From Stutzerimonas stutzeri (GTDB lineage: Bacteria > Pseudomonadota > Gammaproteobacteria > Pseudomonadales > Pseudomonadaceae): DNA of 64,000 nucleotides. The notes below the pieces were generated by a model that was given only the letters and a program-made list of their open reading frames with translations, did not search any database and was not told the DNA's origin. Every line of letters starts with the position of its first letter. The first letter of the stretch is position 1. Of the stretch, positions 1 to 8,202 are shown piece by piece. Position numbers and translations under genes: made by a program. The stretch is from positions 4,533,032 through 4,597,031 of the forward strand of contig NZ_CP007441.1 in assembly GCF_000590475.1 (NCBI RefSeq), written 5' to 3'.

Positions 1-1411
1 GCGCATAGGTGTAGACGCGCCGCGGCATACCCAGCAAGCCGGTGAAGTGCATCGGCAGGAAGGCAATGTTGAAGCCGATGAACATCAGCCAGAAGGCGAT
101 CCGCCCGAGGCGATCGGACAGCGTCTTGCTCATGGCCAGCGGGAAGAAGTAATAGAGCCCGGCGATGACCGGGAACAGCATGCCGCCGATCAGCACGTAG
201 TGCAGGTGAGCGACGATGAAATAGGTGTCGTGGGCCTGGAAGTCGAACGGCGCCAGCGCCACCATCACGCCGGTCAGGCCGCCGAGGACGAAAATCGCCA
301 GCGCGCCAGCAACAAACAGCATCGGCACCGATTTGAGGAAGCGCCCGGCCAGCGCCGTGGCCAGGAAGCAGAAGATCTGAACCCCGGTCGGAATTGCCAC
401 CGCCTCGGATGCCGCCGAGAAAAACGCCAGCGAAATGCCCGGCATGCCGGTGGTGAACATGTGGTGCACCCACAGCCCGAAGCTGATGAATCCGGTACCC
501 ACCGCGGCCAGCACGATAAAGGTGTAGCCGACGATGGGCCGCTGAGCGGCGGTGGGCACGATGGTCGCCACCAGCGCCACGGCGGGCAGAAAGATGATGT
601 ACACCTCGGGATGACCAAAGATCCAGAACAGGTGCTGCCACAGCAGTGGATCGCCGCCGCGGCTGGCATCGAAGAACGGCCAGCCGAAGGCGCGTTCCAG
701 CTCGAACAGCAAGTCGCCGGCGATCAGCGGCGGGAAGGCGAACAGGATCATTCCCGCCACCACCAGGATGTACCAGGAATAGAGCGGGATCAGGTTGATA
801 CGCATGCCCGGCGGTCTCGTTTTCAGCACGCCGACGATCAGCTCCACCGCCGCCGCGATCGACGACACCTCGATGAATGACAGCCCGAGCAGCCAGATGT
901 CCGCGCCGAGGCCGTCCTGATAAGTGGTGGTCAGCGGCGGGTACATGAACCAGCCGCCCTGAGGTGCGACGTTGAAGAAGATCGAGCCGCAGACGAATAC
1001 ACCGCCAATGATGAAACACCAGAACCCATAGGCCGACAGCCGCGGAAACGGCAAGTCCCGTGCGCCTAGCATCTGCGGCAGGATCAGGATGGAAAACGCC
1101 TCGAAGATCGGCACGCCGAACAGAAACATCATTACCGAGCCGTGCAGGGTGAACACCTGGTTATAGGTTTCAGCCGACAGCAGATCGTTATTCGGCACGG
1201 CCAGCTGAGCGCGAATCAGCATCGCCAGCACGCCGGCGAAGAGGAAGAACAGAAACGACACGCCGGTGTACCAGAGCCCCACCTCGGTGTTGTTCACCGC
1301 CGACCAGTAGCGCCAGCCGGTGGGCGTCTTCCAGGCCGCGGCCAGGCGTTCGGCTTGCGCTTCGGCTCGGGCCTTCTCCTGCGGGTCGCGGTACTCAATC
1401 GGCTCGCTCAT
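1..1411 (-). CDS. ctaD: cytochrome c oxidase subunit I (C-terminal end outside window)
   Basis: This is the haem-copper catalytic subunit of a caa3/aa3-type terminal oxidase in the inner membrane. It reduces O2 to water while pumping protons. Translating the minus strand from 1411 gives an open frame to the window edge, about 470 residues. It shows the family hallmarks: VFTLHGSVMMF in the helix holding a haem a ligand, GHPEVYIIFLP (CuB His and the cross-linked Tyr), WVHHMFTTG, and the haem-binding VAHLHYVLIGG near the end. The start ATG overlaps the ctaC stop as ATGA (1408-1411), so the two genes are translationally coupled. The C-terminus lies beyond position 1, so a fused subunit III domain cannot be excluded. 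The family call is very secure. Confidence 0.95.
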   Translation of the reverse strand, partial: MSEPIEYRDPQEKARAEAQAERLAAAWKTPTGWRYWSAVNNTEVGLWYTGVSFLFFLFAGVLAMLIRAQLAVPNNDLLSAETYNQVFTLHGSVMMFLFGVPIFEAFSILILPQMLGARDLPFPRLSAYGFWCFIIGGVFVCGSIFFNVAPQGGWFMYPPLTTTYQDGLGADIWLLGLSFIEVSSIAAAVELIVGVLKTRPPGMRINLIPLYSWYILVVAGMILFAFPPLIAGDLLFELERAFGWPFFDASRGGDPLLWQHLFWIFGHPEVYIIFLPAVALVATIVPTAAQRPIVGYTFIVLAAVGTGFISFGLWVHHMFTTGMPGISLAFFSAASEAVAIPTGVQIFCFLATALAGRFLKSVPMLFVAGALAIFVLGGLTGVMVALAPFDFQAHDTYFIVAHLHYVLIGGMLFPVIAGLYYFFPLAMSKTLSDRLGRIAFWLMFIGFNIAFLPMHFTGLLGMPRRVYTYA

Positions 1412-2424
1412 TCCAGGCCCTTCAGGTAGTGCGCCATGGCCGTCAGCTGGTCATTCGGCAACATGCCGAACGTGGGCATCCTGACGTCGGGCTTGATCTC
1501 TCCGGTATGGCCGATCCAGCGCTGGAAGGCGTCGATATCGGCGGGCAGAATGCCGGCCGCCAGGCTCAAGCGGCTGCCGACGTGAGTCAGGTCGGGGCCA
1601 ACCGTGCCGTCCGCCTCGGTGCCGCGTACCCGATGGCAGGCGCCGCAACCGTTGCTGAGAAAGGCATGCTGGCCCTGACGCTGCAGCGCCGATTCCGGCT
1701 CTTGCGCCGGCTGTGCCTGCTGGGCGAGCCACTCGTCGAATGCCGCTGTCTCCATCACCACCACCGGGAAGGCCATCAGCGCATGGGAGGTGCCGCAATA
1801 CTCGGCGCAGGCGCCGCGGAAGGAGCCCGTCCGGGTCGGTTCAAGCACCAACTGATTGGTGCGCCCGGGAATCATGTCGACCTTACCGCCCAGCGAGGGG
1901 ATCCAGAACGAGTGGATCACGTCCGGGCTGGTCAGACTGAAGGCCACACGCTGGCCGACCGGCAGGCGAATTTCGTTGGCCAGATCTATCGCTTCGCCCT
2001 CGTCAGTCCGATAGCGCACCCGCCACCACCACTGCTCACCCGACACTTCCACCCGCATGGAAACGTCTTCGGACGAGCTCAGCTGTGGCATCAACATCAG
2101 CCCGTAGATCAGCAGGCCGGTCAGCACGACCACCGGAAAGATGACGCCGCCGCCCAGGATCAGCCAACGGGCGCTGCGAATTCCGTGCTCTTCGGGGTGC
2201 GCCTGAGTCGCGTAAAGCGTGATGGCCATCACCGCAGCCCAGATCAGCAGCGCTCCACCGCACATCCACCAGAACAGCGTTGCGATGCTTTCGGCACCGG
2301 TGCCGGCGGGGTCGAGCGCCGATTGCCGGCCATCGCAGGCCGCCAGCAATGCTGCCAGCACCAAGCAGAAGCCGCGCTGCCACTGGCTTGCTCGCAGAAT
2401 GTCATTGCTCAGCTGAAACCACAT
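1408..2424 (-). CDS. ctaC: cytochrome c oxidase subunit II with fused cytochrome c domain (caa3 type)
   Basis: This 338-residue electron-entry subunit passes electrons from cytochrome c through its own haem c and the binuclear CuA centre to subunit I. The N-terminus has a lipoprotein-like signal (LLAAC, Cys30), followed by two membrane helices (about 45-70 and 85-110). A periplasmic cupredoxin domain carries the CuA motif CAEYCGTSHALM. The C-terminal class I cytochrome c domain has CGACH (Cys260-His264) and a likely axial Met316 in VRMPTFGM. The fused cytochrome c makes this a caa3-type oxidase rather than plain aa3. The lipobox suggests the N-terminus is cleaved and lipidated. There is no clear Shine-Dalgarno before the annotated ATG, so the start is slightly uncertain. 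It precedes ctaD with a 4-bp overlap. Confidence 0.95.
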   Translation of the reverse strand: MWFQLSNDILRASQWQRGFCLVLAALLAACDGRQSALDPAGTGAESIATLFWWMCGGALLIWAAVMAITLYATQAHPEEHGIRSARWLILGGGVIFPVVVLTGLLIYGLMLMPQLSSSEDVSMRVEVSGEQWWWRVRYRTDEGEAIDLANEIRLPVGQRVAFSLTSPDVIHSFWIPSLGGKVDMIPGRTNQLVLEPTRTGSFRGACAEYCGTSHALMAFPVVVMETAAFDEWLAQQAQPAQEPESALQRQGQHAFLSNGCGACHRVRGTEADGTVGPDLTHVGSRLSLAAGILPADIDAFQRWIGHTGEIKPDVRMPTFGMLPNDQLTAMAHYLKGLE

Positions 2425-2586
2425 GGTCCGGCTCGTCGAAGATCACGTTCGTGTGACACACAAGCACGCCAAAAAGTTGGATAGCAGTATTCGCCCCCAC
2501 GTATCGATGGCCTGACGGGGGCTAACGGACTCTCTCGTCGTTGCGCTGGTCCAAACGGACAGGTACATGACGTTCAAGGAGAAAAC

Positions 2587-3264
2587 ATGGATGCCGACCG
2601 CAGTCACCGGCGCTATTTGCTGACGTTATTGCTGTTGTTCCTGGCGATATGGGGAGCGCTGGCCATTTCCCCCGTAGACCGCCATGACTGGCTGCTGGAA
2701 AACCAGCTGGTGCTCGTGCTGGCCGTCGCCCTGCTACTCGGCCACCGGCATTACCTGCCCTCGCCCGCTGCGGCGACGTTGATCGTTATTTACCTGTGCA
2801 TCCACCAACTGGGCGCGCACTACACCTACGCGAAGGTACCCTACGATGACTGGTGGCAAGCGCTGACGGGAGAAAGCCTGAACCAGGCACTTGGCTGGGA
2901 GCGCAACCAGTTCGACCGCCTTGCCCACCTCAGCTACGGCTTGCTGTTGGCCTATCCGATCCGCGAGGTGCTTATCCGCCTGGGCTTGCGCCCCGGCCTC
3001 TGGAGTCTGCTCCTGCCAGTGGACATTGTGCTCTCGACCTCGGCGATCTATGAATTGATCGAGTGGTTCGGGGCAGAGGCACTCAGCGCCGGGGAGGGAC
3101 GAACGTTTCTCGCCACCCAGGACGATCGCTGGGATCCGCAGAAAGACATGGCCCTGGCAGCGGCCGGTGCGATCGTCGCCATGGTTCTGACCACAATGCT
3201 GTCCGGCGCAGCCCGCCAGGCCCTGCGCCGCGGCTCGTCCGGCCGATCAGCCGCGCGGTCGTGA
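2587..3264 (+). CDS. DUF2238 (YjdF-type) inner membrane protein
   Basis: This 225-residue polytopic membrane protein has about six hydrophobic helices. It carries the conserved polar signature of the DUF2238/YjdF family: GAHYTYAKVPYDDW, a following FDRLAHLSYG, IYELIEWF, and a late DDRWDPQKDM motif. The His, Asp and Glu residues inside membrane segments suggest a buried polar or metal site, but the biochemical role of the family is unknown to me. The start is supported by AAGGAG seven bases before the ATG. It is transcribed away from the oxidase operon, with a 162-bp shared upstream region. Confidence 0.85.
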   Translation: MDADRSHRRYLLTLLLLFLAIWGALAISPVDRHDWLLENQLVLVLAVALLLGHRHYLPSPAAATLIVIYLCIHQLGAHYTYAKVPYDDWWQALTGESLNQALGWERNQFDRLAHLSYGLLLAYPIREVLIRLGLRPGLWSLLLPVDIVLSTSAIYELIEWFGAEALSAGEGRTFLATQDDRWDPQKDMALAAAGAIVAMVLTTMLSGAARQALRRGSSGRSAARS

Positions 3265-3271
3265 GAGCGGC

Positions 3272-3679
3272 TCAGAGGCGTTCGGGATGGCCTAGGCGCT
3301 CTGCCGCATCAGGTACCTCGGGATCGCTGGTCACGCCGATCCGACGCAGGTACCACTGATACGCCAGATGCGAACAACCCCAGCCAAGCAGGACCCCGAG
3401 CGAATTGGCCAGCATGTCGCCGAGTGACGCCTCGCGATTAGGCAAAAGGCTCTGAGCGATCTCGATCAGAGCGGAAACGCCCACGCTGGCCGCGATCGAC
3501 CAGATGACACTCCATTGCGAAAAAGCCAGGCGCAGCGAGAACATCAAGGCCGCAAAGCCAAGCATGTGATGCAGCTTGTCCTGCTGATCGAACACTTGCG
3601 GGATGGGCTCCGGACGTAGTCCGCTGAAGACGATGACCGCCAGAACCGCGAAAAACGGCAGGAGACGCAAGCAATTCAT
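3272..3679 (-). CDS. VanZ-like small membrane protein
   Basis: This is a 135-residue protein with four predicted membrane helices. The pattern DKLHHMLGFAALMFSLRL, then ALIEIAQSLLPNREASLGD and MLANSLGVLLGWG, is typical of VanZ-like proteins. These are widespread small membrane proteins, and only a few are linked to glycopeptide resistance, so no resistance role should be inferred. I place the start at the ATG at 3679 because AGAGAGG lies about 11 bases upstream and hydrophobic sequence starts at once; the longer in-frame extension to 3913 is not VanZ-like. It converges with the DUF2238 gene, leaving only 7 bp between stops. Confidence 0.75.
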   Translation of the reverse strand: MNCLRLLPFFAVLAVIVFSGLRPEPIPQVFDQQDKLHHMLGFAALMFSLRLAFSQWSVIWSIAASVGVSALIEIAQSLLPNREASLGDMLANSLGVLLGWGCSHLAYQWYLRRIGVTSDPEVPDAAERLGHPERL

Positions 3680-4019
3680 GGGCAACCGATAGCCTCTCTG
3701 GGATCGTGAAAAAGTACGGGAACGTTGGCAGGGCCCGATGCCGGGCTTAGTGATGACATCAGCAGAGGCGGCGTAAGATAGCAGCCCCTCGATGCGATGC
3801 GTACCGAGCATGTCCGTCGGCGTGCACGCTATGGAGGGCCAAATCCATCGATAGTTCGTGCCAGCCTGTAACAAATTGCGCGGTACCAACCCATTGCTGC
3901 CGCCGCAGGCCACCGCCTAAACGTAACCGCGCGAACAGGGTCCGAATGATGGAAGGCTGGCCAATACCCCGGCGACCAGGCGTGCAGCTTCATCGCCACT
4001 TGCATGATGGGACACCACG
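3680..4019. other. Divergent intergenic region
   Basis: This 340-bp gap separates the VanZ-like gene (minus) from the lipid ABC transporter operon (plus) and should hold both promoters. I could not pick a convincing -35/-10 pair or operator by eye, and I see no RNA gene or coding potential. Confidence 0.4.
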
Positions 4020-5171
4020 TTGACGCACCCCACTTCTCTACCCGGCAACCTCCAGCGACGCCCGAACGGTGATATCCAGGCCGTCATTCTGGCGATCGAG
4101 GGCGACTGGACGCTGCCGCATTACGCCACCCTCCGGCGTCAGGTCGAGCGGGCTCGACGCCAGGTGACCGACGCCGATCAGATCGAGCTGCATGCGCTTG
4201 GCGAATTGGATACGGCTGGTGCCGGGCTGCTGGCGGAGCTGCTCGGCCCGGCGCGGGTGGCCCGCCTGAGCGAGTGGGCGCCGGAACTGCCCGCGGAACG
4301 TCAGGCGCTGCTGAAAACCGTCGCCGCCGCGCTGGATAGGCCGCCAGCGCAACAGAAGCCTGAAACCAACGGGATTGCCGATGTTCTGGCTCACGTGGGC
4401 CGCAGCGTGTCCAGTATCTGGAACCTGCAACGCACCCTGCTCGGCTTTATCGGCCTGACCCTGCAGACATTGTTCACCGTCATCCTCAGTCCACGCCGGT
4501 GGCGGATCACCTCGCTGGTGGCGCATATCGAGCAGACCGGGCTGGACGCGATCCCCATCGTCGCACTGCTGACCTTTCTGGTCGGCGCCGTGGTGGCGTT
4601 TCTCGGCGCCACGGTGCTGGCCGATTTCGGCGCGACTATTTACACGGTCAACCTGGTGGCGTTTTCCTTCCTGCGCGAATTCGGCGTACTGCTGGCCGCT
4701 ATCCTGCTCGCCGGGCGCACCGCCAGCGCCTTCGCCGCGCAGATCGGAGCGATGAAATCCAACGAGGAAATCGATGCCATCCGCACCCTTGGCTTGAGCC
4801 CGATCGAGCTGCTGGTACTGCCGCGCGTGCTGGCGATGCTGATCACACTGCCGATCCTGACCTTTATCGGCATGCTCAGCGGTATTGTCGGCGGGCTGAC
4901 CGTCTGCGCCCTGGCGCTGGATATCTCGCCGTCGATGTTCTTCAACATCCTGCAGCGCGACATCCCGCTCAACCACTTCCTGGTCGGCCTCGGCAAAGCG
5001 CCGGTGTTCGCCTTCCTGATTGCCGTGATCGGTTGCCTGGAAGGCTTTAAAGCCAGCGGCAGCGCGCAGTCGGTAGGCGAGCACACCACTTCCAGCGTGG
5101 TGCAGTCGATCTTCATGGTGATCCTGATCGATGCAATCGCCGCGCTGTTCTTCATGGAGATGGGCTGGTGA
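4020..5171 (+). CDS. MlaE-family lipid ABC transporter permease with N-terminal STAS domain
   Basis: This is the 383-residue permease subunit of an MCE-type ABC transporter expected to move phospholipid or another hydrophobic substrate across the envelope. Residues 1-110 form a STAS-like domain (GELDTAGAGLLAEL), the role MlaB plays as a separate protein in the classical Mla system. The rest is the MlaE permease: FIGLTLQTLF, FLVGAVVAFLGATVLADFG, EFGVLLAAILLAGRTASAFA, and IGAMKSNEEIDAIRTLGLSP, which is the coupling-helix region that contacts the ATPase. It heads a tight four-gene operon and overlaps the ATPase gene. The substrate and transport direction cannot be read from sequence. Confidence 0.9.
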   Translation: MTHPTSLPGNLQRRPNGDIQAVILAIEGDWTLPHYATLRRQVERARRQVTDADQIELHALGELDTAGAGLLAELLGPARVARLSEWAPELPAERQALLKTVAAALDRPPAQQKPETNGIADVLAHVGRSVSSIWNLQRTLLGFIGLTLQTLFTVILSPRRWRITSLVAHIEQTGLDAIPIVALLTFLVGAVVAFLGATVLADFGATIYTVNLVAFSFLREFGVLLAAILLAGRTASAFAAQIGAMKSNEEIDAIRTLGLSPIELLVLPRVLAMLITLPILTFIGMLSGIVGGLTVCALALDISPSMFFNILQRDIPLNHFLVGLGKAPVFAFLIAVIGCLEGFKASGSAQSVGEHTTSSVVQSIFMVILIDAIAALFFMEMGW

Positions 5172-5956
5172 TGAGTGACGAGCCCGTGATCCAGGTGCGC
5201 GGTCTGGTTAACCGTTTCGGCAGCCAGGCGGTGCACGTCAATCTCGACCTGGACATTCGCCGTGGTGAGATTCTCGGCGTGGTCGGCGGCTCCGGCACCG
5301 GCAAGTCGGTATTGCTGCGCAGCATCGTCGGCTTGCGCCAGCCCAACGCCGGCAGCATCAAGGTGTTCGGCGAGACTCTGTTGAAGCTGTCCGGCCAGCG
5401 CCGCTCGGAGATCGAACGACGCTTCGGCGTGCTGTTCCAGCGTGGCGCCTTGTTCACCTCGCTCAACCTGCAGGAAAACGTCGCCTTGCCGCTGATCGAA
5501 CACATCGGCCTCAAAAGGGCCGATGCCGAACACCTGGCGCGGCAGAAGCTGGCATTGGCCGGACTGCCGCCGGATGCCGCCTGCAAATACCCGGACGAAC
5601 TATCCGGCGGCATGGTCAAGCGCGCAGCTCTCGCCAGGGCGCTGGCGCTGGACCCGGAGGTGCTGTTTCTCGACGAGCCTACCGCTGGCCTCGACCCGAT
5701 CGGTGCGGCGGCCTTCGATCAGTTGATCCTGACCCTGCGCGATGCCCTGGGCTTCAGCGTATTCCTGGTCACCCACGACCTGGACACGCTCTACACCATC
5801 TGCGACCGCGTTGCGGTGCTGGCACAGAAGCGCGTGCTGGTGGTCGACACCCTGGAGACCGTGGCCGCCGCTGACGACGCCTGGATTCGCGAATATTTTC
5901 ATGGCCCGCGTGGCCGCGCCGCGCATGGCGCCGCGCTGATGCTGGAGACGCCCTGA
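5171..5956 (+). CDS. MlaF-type ABC transporter ATP-binding protein
   Basis: This cytoplasmic ATPase partners the MlaE-type permease. All the ABC motifs are visible: Walker A GGSGTGKS, Q-loop FQRGALF, signature LSGGMVKRAALARAL, Walker B VLFLDEPTAGLDP, and the H-loop VTHDLDTLY. The methionine in LSGGM is typical of the MlaF branch. The ATG at 5171 sits in a TGATG overlap with the permease stop; an in-frame GTG three bases earlier (5168) is the alternative. The 261-residue length is normal for the family, and the next gene starts immediately after the stop. Confidence 0.92.
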   Translation: MSDEPVIQVRGLVNRFGSQAVHVNLDLDIRRGEILGVVGGSGTGKSVLLRSIVGLRQPNAGSIKVFGETLLKLSGQRRSEIERRFGVLFQRGALFTSLNLQENVALPLIEHIGLKRADAEHLARQKLALAGLPPDAACKYPDELSGGMVKRAALARALALDPEVLFLDEPTAGLDPIGAAAFDQLILTLRDALGFSVFLVTHDLDTLYTICDRVAVLAQKRVLVVDTLETVAAADDAWIREYFHGPRGRAAHGAALMLETP

Positions 5957-6895
5957 ATGGAAACCCGAGCCCATCATGTCCTGATCGGACTGTTCACCGT
6001 GATCGCGGTCGGCGGCGCGCTGCTGTTCGCTTTATGGCTGGGCAAATCGAGCATCGATCGCGAATACAGCTACTACGACATCGGCTTCAGCCAGGCGGTC
6101 AGCGGTCTGTCTAGCGGCAGCTCGGTGGAATACAGCGGCATCAAGGTCGGCGACGTCGTCCAGCTGTGGCTGGAGCCGGATGATCCGCGCAAGGTCCGCG
6201 CGCGCATCCGTGTCTATGGCGGCACGCCGATCAAGACTGACACCCAGGCGCGCCTGGCGCTGGCCAATATCACCGGCAGCATGGTTATCCAGCTGCACGG
6301 CGGCACTCCGCAGAGTCCACGCCTGGAAGGTGATCCCGACGACCCACCGCTGATCGTCGCCGACCCCTCCCCGCTCAGCGCACTGCTGGAAAATGGCGAA
6401 GACTTGATGAGCAACATCAATAACCTGCTGCTCAGCGCCAACCAGATCTTTTCCGAAGAAAACACCACACGCCTCAGTCGCACCCTGGCGCATCTGGAGC
6501 AGGCCACCCGCGTGCTGTCGGACCAGCGCGGCGATCTGGCGCAGACACTGCAGCAGTTCAACCAGTTGAGCCAGCAGGCCAATACCGTCATGGGCGAGCT
6601 GTCGAGCCTGGCGCGCAACGCCAACAGCCTGCTCGACGATCAGGGCCGCAGCGTGCTGGACAGCGCGGCGCAGTCGATGAGCGCGCTGGATCGCACCACG
6701 ACGCGCCTGGACACCCTGCTGGCAGAAAACCAGGGCGCGCTGAACAACGGCATGCAGGGCTTCAATGAGCTGGGCCCGGCGATCAACGAGCTGCGCGTTA
6801 CCCTCGGTGCCTTGCGCCGGGTGACTCAGCGCCTGGAAGACAATCCGAGCGGGTTCCTGCTTGGCCGAGAAAAACTGCAGGAGTTCAACCCATGA
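5957..6895 (+). CDS. MCE/MlaD-domain protein, membrane-anchored periplasmic component
   Basis: This 312-residue substrate-handling subunit should form a ring on the permease and contact the lipid in the periplasm. A single N-terminal membrane helix (about residues 8-28) precedes the MCE domain (about 35-125, with VSGLSSGSSVEYSGIKVGDV and later NITGSMVIQLHGG). A long helical tail (about 150-300, regular heptads such as LARTLAHLEQATRVL) resembles the extended helices of PqiB/YebT-like MCE proteins more than the short MlaD. It begins directly after the ATPase stop and overlaps the lipoprotein gene by ATGA. Confidence 0.9.
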   Translation: METRAHHVLIGLFTVIAVGGALLFALWLGKSSIDREYSYYDIGFSQAVSGLSSGSSVEYSGIKVGDVVQLWLEPDDPRKVRARIRVYGGTPIKTDTQARLALANITGSMVIQLHGGTPQSPRLEGDPDDPPLIVADPSPLSALLENGEDLMSNINNLLLSANQIFSEENTTRLSRTLAHLEQATRVLSDQRGDLAQTLQQFNQLSQQANTVMGELSSLARNANSLLDDQGRSVLDSAAQSMSALDRTTTRLDTLLAENQGALNNGMQGFNELGPAINELRVTLGALRRVTQRLEDNPSGFLLGREKLQEFNP

Positions 6896-7515
6896 GTCTT
6901 CGTCGTCGTTCCCTGCCCGGACTGCTCCTGCTCGGGTTGCTCAGCGCGCTGTCGGCGTGTTCGATACTGCCGGACGCAGAACCGCTGCGCATCTACCTGC
7001 TGCCCGCCACGACACCACCGCCGCAAGCCAGCGAACCGACATTGCGACACGCGCTGCGCATCAACACCCCGCAGGCCAGCCGAGCCCTCGCCAGTCCGCG
7101 CATCGCTGTAGTGCCCGAAGGCAACCAGATCAGCGCCTACGCAGGCGCGCGCTGGAGCGATGCGGCGCCTGTGCTACTTCGTGATCGCCTGATCGAGGCC
7201 TTCCAGCGCGACGGCCGGATGCCCTCGGTGAGCAACGAGAACGTCAATCTCTATGCCGACATCAGCCTGCACAGCGACCTGCGCGCTTTTCAGAGTGAAT
7301 ACATCGAAGGCAAACCGCAGGTGCTGATTCGCCTCGACGCGCGCTTGGTGGACCGCGAAGACCAGCGCACCCTGGCCAACCGACGGTTCGAAATCCGCCA
7401 GCCCAGCGCCGCTCCCGACGTGGCAAGCGTGGTCGAAGCGTTTGGACAGGCCAGCGACACCCTCAGCCGCGAGGTCCTCGACTGGACCCTGTCCCATGCT
7501 CGCCAGCTGCCCTGA
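6892..7515 (+). CDS. ABC-type transport auxiliary lipoprotein (PqiC-like)
   Basis: This is a 207-residue outer-membrane-targeted lipoprotein. The signal peptide ends in the lipobox LSAC (Cys23). The mature part matches the ABC_trans_aux/PqiC type, with RIYLLPATT followed by a repeated beta-alpha layout and the typical GNQISAYAGARWSDAAPVLL segment. In PqiABC-like systems this protein caps the MCE tunnel at the outer membrane. Its position as last gene of an STAS-MlaE/MlaF/MlaD operon, in place of mlaC, suggests a bridge-type system rather than a shuttle with a soluble MlaC. The 4-bp overlap with the MCE gene supports one operon. Confidence 0.88.
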   Translation: MSLRRRSLPGLLLLGLLSALSACSILPDAEPLRIYLLPATTPPPQASEPTLRHALRINTPQASRALASPRIAVVPEGNQISAYAGARWSDAAPVLLRDRLIEAFQRDGRMPSVSNENVNLYADISLHSDLRAFQSEYIEGKPQVLIRLDARLVDREDQRTLANRRFEIRQPSAAPDVASVVEAFGQASDTLSREVLDWTLSHARQLP

Positions 7516-7592
7516 CTGGCGCGCAAAAATGACCGGTTAACTGCAACGGAGTGGTCCAGATAAACACCAGACGGTCCGGCGAGCGGCTAGGG

Positions 7593-7889
7593 CTAGCGCT
7601 CCGCGGGCTGCTCACCGGTGCTCTCAATGCCGTCATCCGCCCCTGAAGAAGCGATCGCATGCGGCGCCAGCGGGCCGCAGAGCGCAGTGAGGAGCGCATT
7701 GGACTTCTGATCGAAAACCGCTTGAATCGTCGAGACGCGGGACACCATTCGACGGCTGGCGATGCGCACAGCTGGATCCTCGCTGGCCATCAGCTCCAAG
7801 GAGAAGGCCGTCAGCGCCTCGGACAGCTGCGAAAGATTGCGCGCGGTGAGACTCAGCAGCTCGGCGAGCTGTTCGTTACGGGTATGCAT
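7593..7889 (-). CDS. small conserved-type hypothetical protein
   Basis: This encodes a 98-residue soluble, mostly helical protein, rich in Leu and Ala early (LAELLSLTARNLSQLSEALT) with a polar, likely disordered tail. I do not recognise a named domain. The composition is protein-like and the frame is the only sensible one here, on the opposite strand to both neighbours. The start is uncertain: AAAGGA abuts the ATG at 7889 with almost no spacing. It has no obvious functional link to the lipid transporter or the rml genes. Confidence 0.55.
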   Translation of the reverse strand: MHTRNEQLAELLSLTARNLSQLSEALTAFSLELMASEDPAVRIASRRMVSRVSTIQAVFDQKSNALLTALCGPLAPHAIASSGADDGIESTGEQPAER

Positions 7890-8202
7890 TCCTTTGCACC
7901 GGTCATGAATGTCGACGCGATAGTACTCAATTGCACCCGCCGCGCCACGCTCCCTTTCGCCGTCACGCCATTTTTGTGCACTGGCACCGAATCCGTCTTG
8001 GCGCTTACCGCGCCGTGTCCCGCAAGTGCCATCGCATCCATCGGATCAATCTCATTGTCTGTCGAGCGAAGCTACCTCAAACTTTCACCTGCCTTGCCAT
8101 CTCCTACGCCACGGCTGGGAATTTTTACATTTTCGGCAGGTCTATCCTGCCGACATGCCAAGAGCTTGCTGCTCTGTAGCGCGCCAAGGAAGCCTATCAA
8201 TC
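7890..8202 (+). promoter_or_regulatory. rmlB upstream region with leader hairpin
   Basis: This 313-bp gap upstream of rmlB has lower GC towards its end. A perfect 7-bp stem (CGGCAGG 8134-8140 and CCTGCCG 8146-8152, loop TCTAT) sits about 50 bp before the rmlB ATG. It is not followed by a T-run on either strand, so I read it as a leader or operator dyad, not a terminator. I could not assign a convincing promoter, and I see no JUMPstart/ops element. Confidence 0.35.

Noticed and set aside
47..880. A 277-codon plus-strand frame at the window start.
   Set aside because: Antisense of ctaD, whose motifs are exact on the minus strand; the plus-strand product is low-complexity and charged.
3272..3679. 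Glycopeptide (teicoplanin) resistance by the VanZ-like gene.
   Set aside because: VanZ-like proteins are widespread and no vanHAX genes are near; a Gram-negative host would not need this function.
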